From Acinetobacter sp. ANC 4910 (GTDB taxonomy: Bacteria; Pseudomonadota; Gammaproteobacteria; Pseudomonadales; Moraxellaceae): a DNA stretch of 64,000 bases. Positions 23,947 through 33,647 of the stretch are shown here, piece by piece (position 1 is the stretch's first letter; each line of letters begins with the position of its first letter). The stretch lies in NCBI RefSeq assembly GCF_004331035.1, contig NZ_SJNT01000003.1, positions 124,001 through 188,000 of the forward strand. Reading direction: 5' to 3'. Both the position numbers and the translations under genes were made by a program. The notes under the pieces were generated by a model, which did no database searches, had not been told where the DNA came from, and saw nothing but the letters and a program-made list of their open reading frames with translations.

Positions 23947-25089
23947 ATGGCTCCTAGAGGTCGCAAGTCGGGGAACTTGGACTTACCTCCCCATGTCGAA
24001 GTAGACAAAAAGCCCAATGGCACCATGTACTTTCGCTACCTACTACCAAACGGACAGCGCAAGTCATTAGGTAAAGACCGAAACGAAGCTATTAAGGCAG
24101 CTCAAGCACTCAATACTGTGCTTGAGCGTAACCCAGACATTGTGTCTAAAATTCTATCTTCAGTAGAAAAAGCACATAAACAAAGTAGTGTTCCCAACTT
24201 TGGCCAAGCCTTGGGTGAATATGAAAAGCTGCATTTACCCAAGAAGAAACTTGCCAAGAATACCTTGGTCAATGTCACGGCGAATATTGGGAAATATCAG
24301 GACATGTGGGGGCATCTATACTGTACCGATATTACCCTGCTCATGATTTCAGAATACCTGAAAAAGCAAACAGACTTTCAGGCAGAAAAGCACCGCTCAC
24401 AGCTTATCGACATCTGGAAATACTTAGTGGCCAACGGCTGGGCACCAGACAATATTGCCGAGAAAACCTTAAAACCAATACGACCTGAAAAGCTTCGTAC
24501 TCGACACTCCAACGAGTCGATTGAATTAGTGAAGTCTGTTTGTCCGCCGTGGCTTAAACTGGCAATAGATCTTGCACTACATTCTATTCAACGGCGTGCC
24601 GATCTGGTGGTAATGGAACGTTCAAGCATTAATATTAAAGACAACACCATGACCGTACTTCAGCATAAATCGCTGAATTACGACAAGCCTGTGTTTATTG
24701 AAGTGGACATGCATCCAGAGTTAAGAGAAGTTGTGCTGCAGTGTGTAGAGCATTCTATGAAGCTGCGCTGCCCTTACCTCATTGCGACTCGACCAGAACG
24801 CATTAATGAACAAATCCGTAATGCGAAACTGCATCCATTTGCAGTAACGGAAGATCACATTACCAAGCAGTTTAAGAAATATCGGGACTTATCTGGTGCG
24901 TATGATCATTTGGAACCAAACCAACGACCATCGCTGCATGACTTACGTGCCTTGGGTATTTATAACATCACACAAAAGTATGGAAAGAAATACGCACAGG
25001 CACTAGCAGGACATGCAAATGTGAAGATGACCGACCACTATTTAGAAGGACATGAAGCGCCAAAACCAGAGCGGATTAGCTATCGTTAG
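23947..25089 (+). CDS. int: Lambda-type tyrosine integrase
   Basis: 380 residues. The N-terminal arm-binding domain (MAPRGRKSGNLDLPPHVEVD, FRYLLPNGQRKSLGKDRNEA) resembles that of lambda Int, followed by a core-binding domain (about 85-175) and the catalytic domain. All active-site residues are present: Arg216, Lys241, His331, Arg334, His356 and the nucleophile Tyr365. It ends 140 bp from the 3' end of a tRNA-Val gene, the presumed target. No truncation is seen, so the prophage should be able to integrate and, with Xis, excise. Confidence 0.93.
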   Translation: MAPRGRKSGNLDLPPHVEVDKKPNGTMYFRYLLPNGQRKSLGKDRNEAIKAAQALNTVLERNPDIVSKILSSVEKAHKQSSVPNFGQALGEYEKLHLPKKKLAKNTLVNVTANIGKYQDMWGHLYCTDITLLMISEYLKKQTDFQAEKHRSQLIDIWKYLVANGWAPDNIAEKTLKPIRPEKLRTRHSNESIELVKSVCPPWLKLAIDLALHSIQRRADLVVMERSSINIKDNTMTVLQHKSLNYDKPVFIEVDMHPELREVVLQCVEHSMKLRCPYLIATRPERINEQIRNAKLHPFAVTEDHITKQFKKYRDLSGAYDHLEPNQRPSLHDLRALGIYNITQKYGKKYAQALAGHANVKMTDHYLEGHEAPKPERISYR

Positions 25090-25144
25090 TCATCGTTTTT
25101 AAATTTAAATGGGCGACTTATTAACAGTAGGAAAATATTTCATT

Positions 25145-25177
25145 CCCCGAAAATACCCCGAAAGTTCCCCGAAAAAA
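25145..25177. repeat. Three 11-bp spaced CCCCGAAA repeats near the attachment site
   Basis: CCCCGA(A) occurs at 25145, 25156 and 25167 with an exact 11-bp period, one helical turn, between int and the tRNA. These could be arm-type binding sites for the integrase on the phage side of the attachment site. Confidence 0.45.
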
Positions 25178-25180
25178 AAA

Positions 25181-25204
25181 AGCCCACTTTTGAAGTGGGC
25201 TTTA
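25181..25204 (+). terminator. Terminator after the integrase gene
   Basis: AGCCCACTT-TTG-AAGTGGGCT with an A-run before and T after; it can also terminate leftward transcription from the tRNA. Confidence 0.8.
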
Positions 25205-25228
25205 AGTTGCTGAATTAACAGCTATATT

Positions 25229-25262
25229 TGGTAGGCATATCCAGACTCGAACTGGAGACCTC
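25229..25262. other. Presumed attachment-site core in the 3' half of tRNA-Val
   Basis: The integrase gene faces the 3' end of an intact tRNA. Phages of this kind often recombine in the T-arm and acceptor region and restore the tRNA with their own copy. The core cannot be delimited, because the other prophage end is outside the window. Confidence 0.5.
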
Positions 25263-25305
25263 TACGATGTCAACGTAGCGCTCTAACCAACTGAGCTATA
25301 CGCCT
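25229..25305 (-). tRNA. tRNA-Val (GAC anticodon)
   Basis: 77 bases including an encoded CCA end. All arms fold: acceptor AGGCGTA/TATGCCT (with one G-T pair), D arm GCTC/GAGC, anticodon stem CTACG/CGTAG with loop TTGACAT (GAC), T arm TCCAG/CTGGA with TTCGAGT. It flanks the prophage. Confidence 0.95.
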
Positions 25306-25333
25306 ATATGTCACGCATAATATTCAGTTTTTT

Positions 25334-27361
25334 TCACTTAGACAAGATCTTTCTTTTATTTTTCAATACAAGTGCACAAGTTTTAAGCATTTTACCAAAT
25401 TGCTCTATCTCTTGCTGACTGTGCTGCGGTGCGTACATAATCTTTTGATGCAATTGAGCAGTATTTTTAAATACCTGAGTATCAACTAACTCCTTTCGCT
25501 CACTAAGACGTTGCATCCAAACTGGGATAGTTTCAAATTCCTGCTTACGTAAATCATACTGTAATCCTTTAGAAAAACGCCAAAGTAAACGCTCAATTTC
25601 AGAGGTATTTTTCCATCTCAGATAAAAAATAAAGAGAAAATACCCTGTTAAAAGCGATAAAATACTCAAAACTAATACCATGACCATCGTATAAGTTGAA
25701 TGAATACCCAACTTCGTTAACCAACTTTGTTGTGATTCAGCATTATAGCCAACTACCTTACTTTGCCACTGATAACTTGCATAATCGCTCCAGATTCGCA
25801 TTTTTTTAAGTAAAGCGTACTGCTGATAACGCACATTAGATCTTTCTGCTCCCCAAACATTTTGTTCAGCGTCCATATAGTTTTGCATTCCGGTATCTAT
25901 GCGCTGTGGTGCAATAATCGCAGTCGGATCAACCCTCATCCATTTACCGTTCAATTCTACTTCTGTCCATGCATGGGCATCGAGCTGCCTTAACTCCCAA
26001 CTTTTCCCATCAGGTGCTAATTCTCCCCCCTGATAACCCACAACAATACGTGCTGGTAGCCCCACATATCGCATCAATAAGGTGAAACTCGAAGCATAGT
26101 GCTCACAAAAACCTTGCTTAGACTGAAACAGAAAATCATCAATCCGGTTCTGTCCCAGTAATCCTGGTTGTAGGGTATATGCAAAATGTTGGTGCTTATA
26201 CCAGTCAATAACATGATGGATATATCGTTCTGGATCACGACCCGCTTGTTCAAATAATTGCTGTGCTAGTTTTTGTGCACGAATATCTAGATTCACTGGA
26301 TACTCAGTCGTAGTCTTTTTAACAATTGGATAATCATTAGAAATATCCTGCAATCTACTTTTTGCTAACCACTGTAAATCTATCGGTTCATTCAACTGTA
26401 CAGCGCGATTTGGCACGATACTGCCATCATTTTTTAAGGAATATTGGGGATTATTCGGGATGGATTGATCCAACCCCATTACCCAACTGCTCTGCGGATC
26501 CGCTGCTAAATATCGATATGTAAACTGCGCGTGCTGGAGCTGTCGTGTCTGATTTTCAGAGTTATAATTTTGCTGATTAAATGGGCTACTGCTCCACGTT
26601 TGACCATCATAATGATCGAGCACCATAGCTCGCCAATACAACTCTGAACGTGGTGGTAGCTTCGACATATCACCCAAAATGCGGAACGCTAAAGCACTGG
26701 ATTGAGATAATTTTGCAATATCCCCAGGTGACATGCGATCACTCATGCCTGTAACGGCTTTATTTTCAGGAATCGGGATATGCCATAATGGCGGCAGGCG
26801 CGGGAAAAATAAAAATAACAACACGAAAAAAGGTACTGCAAGCCCAATGAACTTTGCAACATGTTTTAAATCCTGCTGAAACCCAACTGTTATTCTATCT
26901 TGGTGCTTAAAACCTGAAGTTTGAAGCCGATATAGCCCCATAAAACTACTAACTAAACAAGCAAATACAATACTTGCCATCAAAATAGATTGGCTAAATA
27001 AAAATGAACTCGCAGCCACAAATAAAGCAAAATTGAAAATAATAATGACATCACGCGTATTTTTAATTTCTAAGGCTTTTGCAAATAGGAACGTGGTTAA
27101 TATCGCAACCCCAGCTTCAATACCAATAAAAGTGCGATAGCTAAAATAGATACTGGCAAGTGCTGCGAGTACCCCCAAACCTGTCCATAATTTTGAAAAA
27201 GCGTGTAATTCGGTTTGTCTAAAATGAATAAACAAAGTTGCAATCGTAATCAGTAGAATCACTAAAAGCATTATTGGCAAATACACAGCTTGAGCCATTA
27301 AAATTAAACTCAAGCTCAATAAAATGGTCAATTTAACAGATGAGTTCACTGTATTTTTCAT
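25334..27361 (-). CDS. TgpA-type membrane transglutaminase-like protease
   Basis: 675 residues. Residues about 10-190 hold six or more transmembrane helices (DUF3488-type). A periplasmic transglutaminase core follows, with Cys419 (KQGFCEHYASSF), His463 (DAHAWTEVEL) and Asp478 (MRVDPTA) as catalytic triad. One more transmembrane helix (about 555-575) precedes a cytoplasmic DUF4129-like tail. In Pseudomonas TgpA is essential; the substrate is unknown. It is the last gene of a MoxR-DUF58-TgpA operon, 3 bp after the DUF58 gene. Confidence 0.9.
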   Translation of the reverse strand: MKNTVNSSVKLTILLSLSLILMAQAVYLPIMLLVILLITIATLFIHFRQTELHAFSKLWTGLGVLAALASIYFSYRTFIGIEAGVAILTTFLFAKALEIKNTRDVIIIFNFALFVAASSFLFSQSILMASIVFACLVSSFMGLYRLQTSGFKHQDRITVGFQQDLKHVAKFIGLAVPFFVLLFLFFPRLPPLWHIPIPENKAVTGMSDRMSPGDIAKLSQSSALAFRILGDMSKLPPRSELYWRAMVLDHYDGQTWSSSPFNQQNYNSENQTRQLQHAQFTYRYLAADPQSSWVMGLDQSIPNNPQYSLKNDGSIVPNRAVQLNEPIDLQWLAKSRLQDISNDYPIVKKTTTEYPVNLDIRAQKLAQQLFEQAGRDPERYIHHVIDWYKHQHFAYTLQPGLLGQNRIDDFLFQSKQGFCEHYASSFTLLMRYVGLPARIVVGYQGGELAPDGKSWELRQLDAHAWTEVELNGKWMRVDPTAIIAPQRIDTGMQNYMDAEQNVWGAERSNVRYQQYALLKKMRIWSDYASYQWQSKVVGYNAESQQSWLTKLGIHSTYTMVMVLVLSILSLLTGYFLFIFYLRWKNTSEIERLLWRFSKGLQYDLRKQEFETIPVWMQRLSERKELVDTQVFKNTAQLHQKIMYAPQHSQQEIEQFGKMLKTCALVLKNKRKILSK

Positions 27362-27364
27362 TAT

Positions 27365-28273
27365 TTAAGCCTGTGCTAGCAGCCGTTTGGCTTGCAGCAT
27401 TTGTTGCTCCCCAACGCCTTTTGCCAGTTCAGCATGGGGTAAAAGTAAACAATAAGCATATTGCTGTTGCTCACATTGTTCGACCAATCCCATCATCAAA
27501 CTCAACTTTTCTTCATGATCGGTACTCGGCATATGTAGATAATCAATATCTATGCTATGTAAATCATCATGCTGCTCAAAAACTTTCACATAAAGCCCTT
27601 GTCCCCGCGCCACCTGCTTCCAAGAAACAGCTTGTATAGAATCACCTTGCCGGAAATCACGTAACTCGCGAAATTCATCGAAATCTAATTCCTGTGCTTG
27701 GTGCGAACGCTGCTGTTGCGTTACTGAATATTGAGCATATGGTGCAATCCAAGACTCTCCGTTCAAATACATATAAGTCCATGCTCGAACTAATCCAAAT
27801 GGATAGACTGAAAAAAGTTGCACTGTAGGATATTCAAATACCCCACGTTTGTTGGGGTTCAATTCAACAGTATGACAATGTCGAAGGTCTGCAAACAGAA
27901 TCTGATGCATCTGTGCATCGACCTTAATCCACAAATATCGCACTTGAGCTTGAGGCTGTTTGAAGTAGAGTTCTAAAATTAAAGGTTGTCCCACTTGTCC
28001 CAGTTCTGTATAGGAAATTTCAATCTGCAAACCATGTAATTGCTTAAAGGTAATGTAAAAACTAATACATAAAATGGCACTAATCAGAAAACAAAAACCA
28101 AGAATTAAGTTATTTGCATAATTCACGCCTGCAATAAAGGTAATTAAAATCAACACCAGATATAAATAACCCTGCTGATACATAAAAACCAACACATCCT
28201 TTTGCATCAATGTTTTCTGTTGCGTAAAACTAAACCTTTTTTTCGCCCACTTTAACCATAATGACTGAATCAC
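27365..28273 (-). CDS. DUF58 domain membrane protein
   Basis: 302 residues. Two transmembrane helices near residues 30-75 (YLYLVLILITFIAGVNYANN, LGFCFLISAILCISFYITF), then the DUF58 domain with the diagnostic DFDEFRELRDFRQGDS-x-WK-type motif around 205-225. These proteins have a vWA-like fold and work with MoxR ATPases. Sits between moxR-like and tgpA-like genes. Confidence 0.88.
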   Translation of the reverse strand: MIQSLWLKWAKKRFSFTQQKTLMQKDVLVFMYQQGYLYLVLILITFIAGVNYANNLILGFCFLISAILCISFYITFKQLHGLQIEISYTELGQVGQPLILELYFKQPQAQVRYLWIKVDAQMHQILFADLRHCHTVELNPNKRGVFEYPTVQLFSVYPFGLVRAWTYMYLNGESWIAPYAQYSVTQQQRSHQAQELDFDEFRELRDFRQGDSIQAVSWKQVARGQGLYVKVFEQHDDLHSIDIDYLHMPSTDHEEKLSLMMGLVEQCEQQQYAYCLLLPHAELAKGVGEQQMLQAKRLLAQA

Positions 28274-28290
28274 ATTGAATGTCCTTGCAA

Positions 28291-29250
28291 TTAACTGATC
28301 GGAATTTGTCGCATCAGTTGTGCAGTTTCAACTTCATTTAAACCTATTCGATGTGCAGTAACCGCAACAAAAACTGCTTGAACATCCTCCGCAGTAACAA
28401 AACTACGCCGCTCAATTAAAGCATGCGCTTGAGCTGCTTTTTTCAATGCCAATAGCCCGCGTGTTGACAAACCATGCCGCCCTTTACGACTTTTTTGTGC
28501 CAAGTCCAGAAGATAATCCATGATCACATCACCCACATAAACTTGCTGCACTAAATGCTGTAATTGCAATATTTCATCTTGCTGAAATACCTGTGCCAAA
28601 GTTGAAATTAAAACTTGTCGTGAATCTTGCTGTAATAACAACTTCTCTGCTGAACGTGAAGGATACCCCAAAGACAGGCGCATTAAGAAACGATCCAACT
28701 GAGATTCAGGCAATGTATAAGTTCCACTCTGGAATAGCGGATTTTGCGTCGCAATCACCCAAAAGGGTTGTGGTAAAGCATAGCGAATTGCGTCAACAGT
28801 CACCGCACCTTCCTCCATCGCCTCAAGTAAAGCACTTTGCGTTTTCGGGCTACAACGATTGATTTCATCAGCCAAAAGAATTTGAGTAAAAATTGGACCT
28901 TGTTTAAACTCAAACACATGCTCTTTTTGATTAAACATATTGACGCCAATCACGTCACTCGCCAACATATCATTGGTAAACTGAATACGTTGAAATTGCA
29001 GACCTGCAATATGTGCCAAAGCACTTGAAAGCGTGGTTTTTCCTAAACCGGGTAAATCTTCAAAAAGTACATGTCCGCCTGCCAACAAGCAGCTCAACGC
29101 CAACTTGGTTTGTTGTTCTTTATCTAAAATAATCTGGTTAATTTGAGTCAAAAAAGTCTGAACTTTACTGGCATAGGCTTGAATTTTGGCATCTATTTTT
29201 CGTGTGTCTTCTGCTAAGTGTTGCTCTTCTTTCTGTTTTGCCCAAATCAC
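28291..29250 (-). CDS. MoxR-family AAA+ ATPase
   Basis: 319 residues, starting at GTG. Walker A is LPGLGKTT (Lys71), Walker B is LLADEIN, followed by the MoxR-typical KTQSALLEAMEEGAVTVD and an IATQNP sensor motif. MoxR ATPases act as chaperones for partner proteins with vWA-like domains, here the adjacent DUF58 protein. First gene of the three-gene operon, directly after a terminator of the upstream transcript. Confidence 0.92.
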   Translation of the reverse strand: MIWAKQKEEQHLAEDTRKIDAKIQAYASKVQTFLTQINQIILDKEQQTKLALSCLLAGGHVLFEDLPGLGKTTLSSALAHIAGLQFQRIQFTNDMLASDVIGVNMFNQKEHVFEFKQGPIFTQILLADEINRCSPKTQSALLEAMEEGAVTVDAIRYALPQPFWVIATQNPLFQSGTYTLPESQLDRFLMRLSLGYPSRSAEKLLLQQDSRQVLISTLAQVFQQDEILQLQHLVQQVYVGDVIMDYLLDLAQKSRKGRHGLSTRGLLALKKAAQAHALIERRSFVTAEDVQAVFVAVTAHRIGLNEVETAQLMRQIPIS

Positions 29251-29264
29251 AACTATTCCCCAAT

Positions 29265-29298
29265 AAAAAACGGCGCATGATTAACATACACCGTTTTT
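29265..29298 (-). terminator. Terminator after the ybdD-like gene
   Basis: Leftward hairpin AAAAACGGTG/CGCCGTTTTT with 13-base loop and T-run. Confidence 0.7.
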
Positions 29299-29337
29299 AA
29301 CTTTTTCCAAAGGAATCAGTGACTTTCTACATACCCA

Positions 29338-29640
29338 TCAACATGGACATTTCTTTAAATTACCACCTGCCGTTGGATAACGAGCATCCACACAATGACG
29401 ATAAAAGGTTTTCGCATCCATTGGGGTTAAATCAGGATGGTGCTTTTTCATGTGTTCCACATAATTGTCATAATCTGGAACACCAACCATCAACCGAAAG
29501 CTTTGTTGTAAACCCTGCCACAGTGTTGCAATTCTTGACCAATTTTTTGGCGAAAAAATTAAGTCTTTCTGCGACATGATGGTCATCTTGATGATTTTAT
29601 AAATCACCGTTTTACCACCTTTAGCAAATCTAAGATTCAT
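29338..29640 (-). CDS. ybdD: YbdD/YjiX family small protein
   Basis: 100 residues from ATG 29640, with AGGTGAGG eight bases upstream; GTG at 29649 is also in frame. The C-terminal 55 residues (LMVGVPDYDNYVEHMKKHHP, then DARY and a CPC end) match YbdD, a partner of the CstA/BtsT-type pyruvate transporters. E. coli YbdD has about 65 residues, so the N-terminal 35-40 residues here are extra; a start at the internal MSQKDL (29577) would give a near-normal length. It lies 37 bp after cstA. Confidence 0.8.
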   Translation of the reverse strand: MNLRFAKGGKTVIYKIIKMTIMSQKDLIFSPKNWSRIATLWQGLQQSFRLMVGVPDYDNYVEHMKKHHPDLTPMDAKTFYRHCVDARYPTAGGNLKKCPC

Positions 29641-29686
29641 CTTACTCACCTCACCTTATTTACTTGCAAAGTCATATCGCAAAACA

Positions 29687-31786
29687 TTAATGTGACTTAG
29701 AAATAGTTACTTCTTCAGGGTCTGCATACACAGCTGGTGCTTCATTGACTGTTGGCACTGGGCTTGCCAATGCACGGCGAATCACACCAATCGCAGCAAA
29801 GATCATCACCACCGCTACAATCATAAAGAATGCACAAAGCGCAGCATTGATTTGATTCGACAATACAATCGTTTGCATTTCTTCAAGTGTTTTCGCTGGT
29901 TTTAAAATCTCACCCTTAGCAATAGCAGCCGAGAATCTATCTGCTTGCGCCAAGAAACCAATTTTTGGATTTTCATGGAAGATTTTTTGCCAACCTGCCG
30001 TCATACAGGTAATGATTAAGAAAACCGTCGGGATAATGGTGACCCAAACATATTTCTCTTTCTTCATTTTAAACAGAATGACTGTACCCAATATCAACGC
30101 CATAGCTGCCAACATTTGGTTACCAATACCAAATAACGGCCATAAACTATTAATACCACCGAGCGGATCTACAACGCCTTGATAAACGAAGAAACCCCAT
30201 CCTGCGACAGCAACTGCTGTACCAACCATGTTTCCAAAAAAATTGTGTGTGTTTTTAAGTGAAGGAACCACAATACCTACAGTATCTTGCACCATAAAAC
30301 GACATGCACGTGTACCAGCATCTACCGCAGTTAAAATAAACAATGCTTCAAATAGAATTGCAAAGTGATACCAGAAAGCCATCATTGAACGGTTATTAAA
30401 AATTTCCGTAATGATGTGTGCCATACCAATCGCAAAAGTCGGTGCACCACCCGTACGCGAAAGAATCGTCGTTTCGCCCACTTCTTTTGCAAGTAAACTT
30501 AAGGTTTCTGGTGTTACCACAAAGCCTAAATTTCGTACTGCCTCTGCTGCGGATTCTACAGTTGTACCAAGCACAGCAGCAGGCGCATTAATTGCAAAAT
30601 ACACCCCTGGTTCTAGCACGGTCGCACAAATCATTGCCATAATGGCAACAAATGATTCCATTAACATGCCACCATAACCAATCACACGAATATTTACTTC
30701 GTTATCGATTAATTTTGGCGTTGTTCCTGAAGAGACTAAAGCATGGAAACCTGAGATTGCACCACAAGCAATAGTAATGAAGAGGAATGGGAACATTGAA
30801 CCCGCGAATACTGGGCCAGTACCATCAACAAAATGCGTCACTGAAGGCATTTTTAACATTGGCATTGCAATCATAATACCGATTGCAAGTCCTCCAATTA
30901 CCCCAATTTTCAAGAACGTAGATAAATAATCACGCGGCGCTAACAATAACCACACAGGTAAAACAGAAGCGACAAAACCGTAAATAATCAAACACCACGT
31001 TAACTGTACGCCTGTTAAAGTAAAGAATGGTCCCCAGTATGGATCTGCAGCAACATTACCGCCATAGATAATTGCAGCCATCATCAATACAAAACCAATG
31101 ATTGAAACCTCTGCAATCTTGCCTGGGCGCAAGTAACGCATGTAAATACCCATGAACAACGCAATCGGTATTGTTGCAGCAATAGAGAATACACCCCAAG
31201 GGCTATGTGCAAGTGCTTTCACTACCACCAAAGCGAGTACAGCCAAAATAATGATCATTACGCCAAGCGCACCAAGCATGACCACAATACCAGCAAAGGA
31301 GCCTAGCTCCTGCTTTGCCATTTCACCAAGAGATCGTCCATCACGACGGGTTGAAATAAACAAGACCAAGAAATCTTGAACAGCCCCTGCAAGAACAACA
31401 CCCACTAACAACCAAATAGTACCAGGCAAGTACCCCATTTGTGCAGCAAGAATTGGCCCGACTAAAGGGCCAGCACCCGCAATTGCAGCGAAATGGTGAC
31501 CAAAAAGGACGTATTTATTAGTCGGCACATAGTCCAAACCATCATTTAAACGATGTGCTGGAGTTAACCGTCTTGGGTTAAGTTCAAAAACTTTAGTTGC
31601 AATAAATAAACTATAAAAACGATAAGCAATGCTATATACACAGATGGCAGCTAAAACTAGCCAAACTGCGTTAACATGCTCACCGCGACTAACCGCTAAT
31701 ATCCCAAAAGATACCGCGCCTACAATAGCGACTAAACTCCAAATAAGTTTGGAGGGGAGCGTAGATTTTTGTTGAATCGTATCCAT
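29687..31786 (-). CDS. cstA: Carbon starvation protein CstA, pyruvate/peptide transporter
   Basis: 699 residues with about 16-18 transmembrane helices. Conserved blocks seen: HRLNDGLDYVPTNKYVLFGH near residue 85, then HFAAIAGAGPLVGPILAAQMG, and GFHALVSSGTTPKLI near 350. The CstA family takes up pyruvate (and peptides) when carbon is scarce, together with a YbdD protein, which is encoded just downstream. The length fits E. coli CstA (701). Confidence 0.94.
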   Translation of the reverse strand: MDTIQQKSTLPSKLIWSLVAIVGAVSFGILAVSRGEHVNAVWLVLAAICVYSIAYRFYSLFIATKVFELNPRRLTPAHRLNDGLDYVPTNKYVLFGHHFAAIAGAGPLVGPILAAQMGYLPGTIWLLVGVVLAGAVQDFLVLFISTRRDGRSLGEMAKQELGSFAGIVVMLGALGVMIIILAVLALVVVKALAHSPWGVFSIAATIPIALFMGIYMRYLRPGKIAEVSIIGFVLMMAAIIYGGNVAADPYWGPFFTLTGVQLTWCLIIYGFVASVLPVWLLLAPRDYLSTFLKIGVIGGLAIGIMIAMPMLKMPSVTHFVDGTGPVFAGSMFPFLFITIACGAISGFHALVSSGTTPKLIDNEVNIRVIGYGGMLMESFVAIMAMICATVLEPGVYFAINAPAAVLGTTVESAAEAVRNLGFVVTPETLSLLAKEVGETTILSRTGGAPTFAIGMAHIITEIFNNRSMMAFWYHFAILFEALFILTAVDAGTRACRFMVQDTVGIVVPSLKNTHNFFGNMVGTAVAVAGWGFFVYQGVVDPLGGINSLWPLFGIGNQMLAAMALILGTVILFKMKKEKYVWVTIIPTVFLIITCMTAGWQKIFHENPKIGFLAQADRFSAAIAKGEILKPAKTLEEMQTIVLSNQINAALCAFFMIVAVVMIFAAIGVIRRALASPVPTVNEAPAVYADPEEVTISKSH

Positions 31787-31901
31787 TCATGACCTCATTA
31801 AAGATTCATTAAGCAGGTTGGTTTTTTTGTTCGCATTATCTCTGCCGAATTCCTTGTCGACTTTACTCCTTATACTTTAGTCTGCCACTACGACTTTGGC
31901 A

Positions 31902-31932
31902 TAAAAAAAGGGATGATTTTTAATCATCCCTT
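31902..31932 (-). terminator. efp terminator
   Basis: Stem AAGGGATGATT/AATCATCCCTT followed, leftward, by seven T. It ends the efp transcript. Confidence 0.85.
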
Positions 31933-31956
31933 CGATAATAGTCTATTTTTAAACCA

Positions 31957-32526
31957 TTATGCACGTTCTAAATAATCACCCGTACGAGTGTCTACACGAA
32001 CGCTTTCTTCTTGCTGTACGAATAATGGAACGCGTACTACAGCACCAGTTTCCAATTTCGCTGGTTTACCACCACCGCCAGAAGTATCGCCACGAACGCC
32101 TGGATCCGTCTCAACGATTTTTAATACAACAAAATTTGGTGCATTTACATTTAACGGTACGCCATTGAACAACATGATTGTGCAAAGTTCGTTAGAATCG
32201 TCTTTTAACCATTTTGCAGCATCGCCCATTGCTGTTTTATCAGCAGCGATTTGCTCAAAAGTTACAGGATCCATAAAGTTCCACAATTCACCATCGTTGT
32301 ATAAGTAGTTCATTTCTACTTCTACAATGTCCGCACCCTCAAGTGAGTCACCAGACTTGAATGTTTTTTCTAATACTTTACCTGTTTTAAGGTTACGTAA
32401 TTTAACACGGTTAAATGCTTGACCCTTACCAGGTTTTACGTATTCGTTTTCCATGATTGAACATGGGTTACCGTCAAGCATAACCTTAAGGCCTTGCTTG
32501 AAATCATTTGTAGAATAATTGGCCAT
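31957..32526 (-). CDS. efp: Elongation factor P
   Basis: 189 residues from MANYSTND (an upstream in-frame Met gives 192). EF-P relieves ribosome stalling at polyproline. Three beta-barrel domains are recognisable. Lys34 in KPGKGQA is the site for beta-lysylation, in keeping with the EpmB gene divergent from it 90 bp away. Confidence 0.96.
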   Translation of the reverse strand: MANYSTNDFKQGLKVMLDGNPCSIMENEYVKPGKGQAFNRVKLRNLKTGKVLEKTFKSGDSLEGADIVEVEMNYLYNDGELWNFMDPVTFEQIAADKTAMGDAAKWLKDDSNELCTIMLFNGVPLNVNAPNFVVLKIVETDPGVRGDTSGGGGKPAKLETGAVVRVPLFVQQEESVRVDTRTGDYLERA

Positions 32527-32616
32527 GACTGGCACACTCCAAACTTGCTAACTTAAAATCTATTAATGCTAGAATAGTCTATTAATGCTAGACTAGCACT
32601 ATTTTTAACACGTGGC

Positions 32617-33633
32617 ATGATAAACTATTTGTATCAAGAGCAAAACTGGCAATCTCAACTGAGTGACTTAATAACAGACCCTTTAGAGTTGCTTGAAACG
32701 CTCCAGTTATCACCAGACCAATTATTATCAGGGGCAATCTTGGCTTCTGAACAGTTCAAATTGCGTGTTCCGCGTGCGTTCGTCGGAAAAATGATCATTG
32801 GTGATGCCCTAGACCCACTTTTACTGCAAGTCCTTCCTCATCATTTAGAATTAAATGATCATCCTGAATTTGTGACCGATCCATTGGGTGAAGAACAAGC
32901 CAATCAACAACCAGGCGTATTACATAAATATAAATCGCGTTTTTTGCTCACATTAACAGGCGCATGTGCTGTCCATTGTCGTTATTGTTTTCGACGTCAT
33001 TTTCCTTATCAGGAAAATTTACCGAAGAATGAAGATTGGATCAATATTCGTAATTATATTGAAAGCCAACCTGAGGTGAATGAAGTCATTTTAAGTGGTG
33101 GTGACCCACTTACTTTATCGAATCGCAAATTAAAACTCTGGTTGGAACGCTTAGAATCCGTTCCGCAAATTAAATTTTTGAGAATTCATTCACGGGTTCC
33201 TATTGTAATCCCCAACCGTGTCGATGAAGAGCTTGTTTCTTTATTAAAAAACAGTAGGCTACGCATAATTCTGGTGGTACACTCAAATCATGCAGCAGAA
33301 TTAGATGATTTTACCTGCGCCAAACTTGCAACATTGGTTCAGAATCAAATCACCGTTTTAAATCAGTCAGTGTTATTAAATGGGGTTAATAATTCTGCAC
33401 AAGTTTTAGTCGATTTAAGTTATCGACTATTTGAAGCTAACGTGATGCCTTACTATCTGCATGTTCTCGATAAGGTAAAAGGTGCACAGCACTTTGATTT
33501 GGCTTCAAGTGAAATTGATGAAATTTACAAAGAGGTTTTAGCAAGCTTACCAGGATATTTGGTACCTAAACTTGTCAGGGAAATTGCGGGCGAAAAAAAC
33601 AAAACACCGCTTTTTGGAGTTTCAACTTTCTGA
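32617..33633 (+). CDS. epmB: EF-P beta-lysylation protein EpmB (lysine 2,3-aminomutase family)
   Basis: 338-residue radical SAM enzyme that turns alpha-lysine into (R)-beta-lysine for EF-P. The iron-sulfur motif is Cys117-x3-Cys121-x2-Cys124 (ACAVHCRYCFRR), with the GGDPL SAM motif following (VILSGGDPLTLS). A PLP-binding lysine is expected in the C-terminal PKLVREIAGEK region. It is divergent from efp. The EpmA ligase gene is not in the window. Confidence 0.93.
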   Translation: MINYLYQEQNWQSQLSDLITDPLELLETLQLSPDQLLSGAILASEQFKLRVPRAFVGKMIIGDALDPLLLQVLPHHLELNDHPEFVTDPLGEEQANQQPGVLHKYKSRFLLTLTGACAVHCRYCFRRHFPYQENLPKNEDWINIRNYIESQPEVNEVILSGGDPLTLSNRKLKLWLERLESVPQIKFLRIHSRVPIVIPNRVDEELVSLLKNSRLRIILVVHSNHAAELDDFTCAKLATLVQNQITVLNQSVLLNGVNNSAQVLVDLSYRLFEANVMPYYLHVLDKVKGAQHFDLASSEIDEIYKEVLASLPGYLVPKLVREIAGEKNKTPLFGVSTF

Positions 33634-33647
33634 GTTAAATAACAATT

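Noticed and set aside
25145..25177. CCCCGAAA repeats as a tandem-repeat locus or CRISPR remnant
   Set aside because: Only three short copies with helical phasing next to an integrase; binding sites are the simpler reading.
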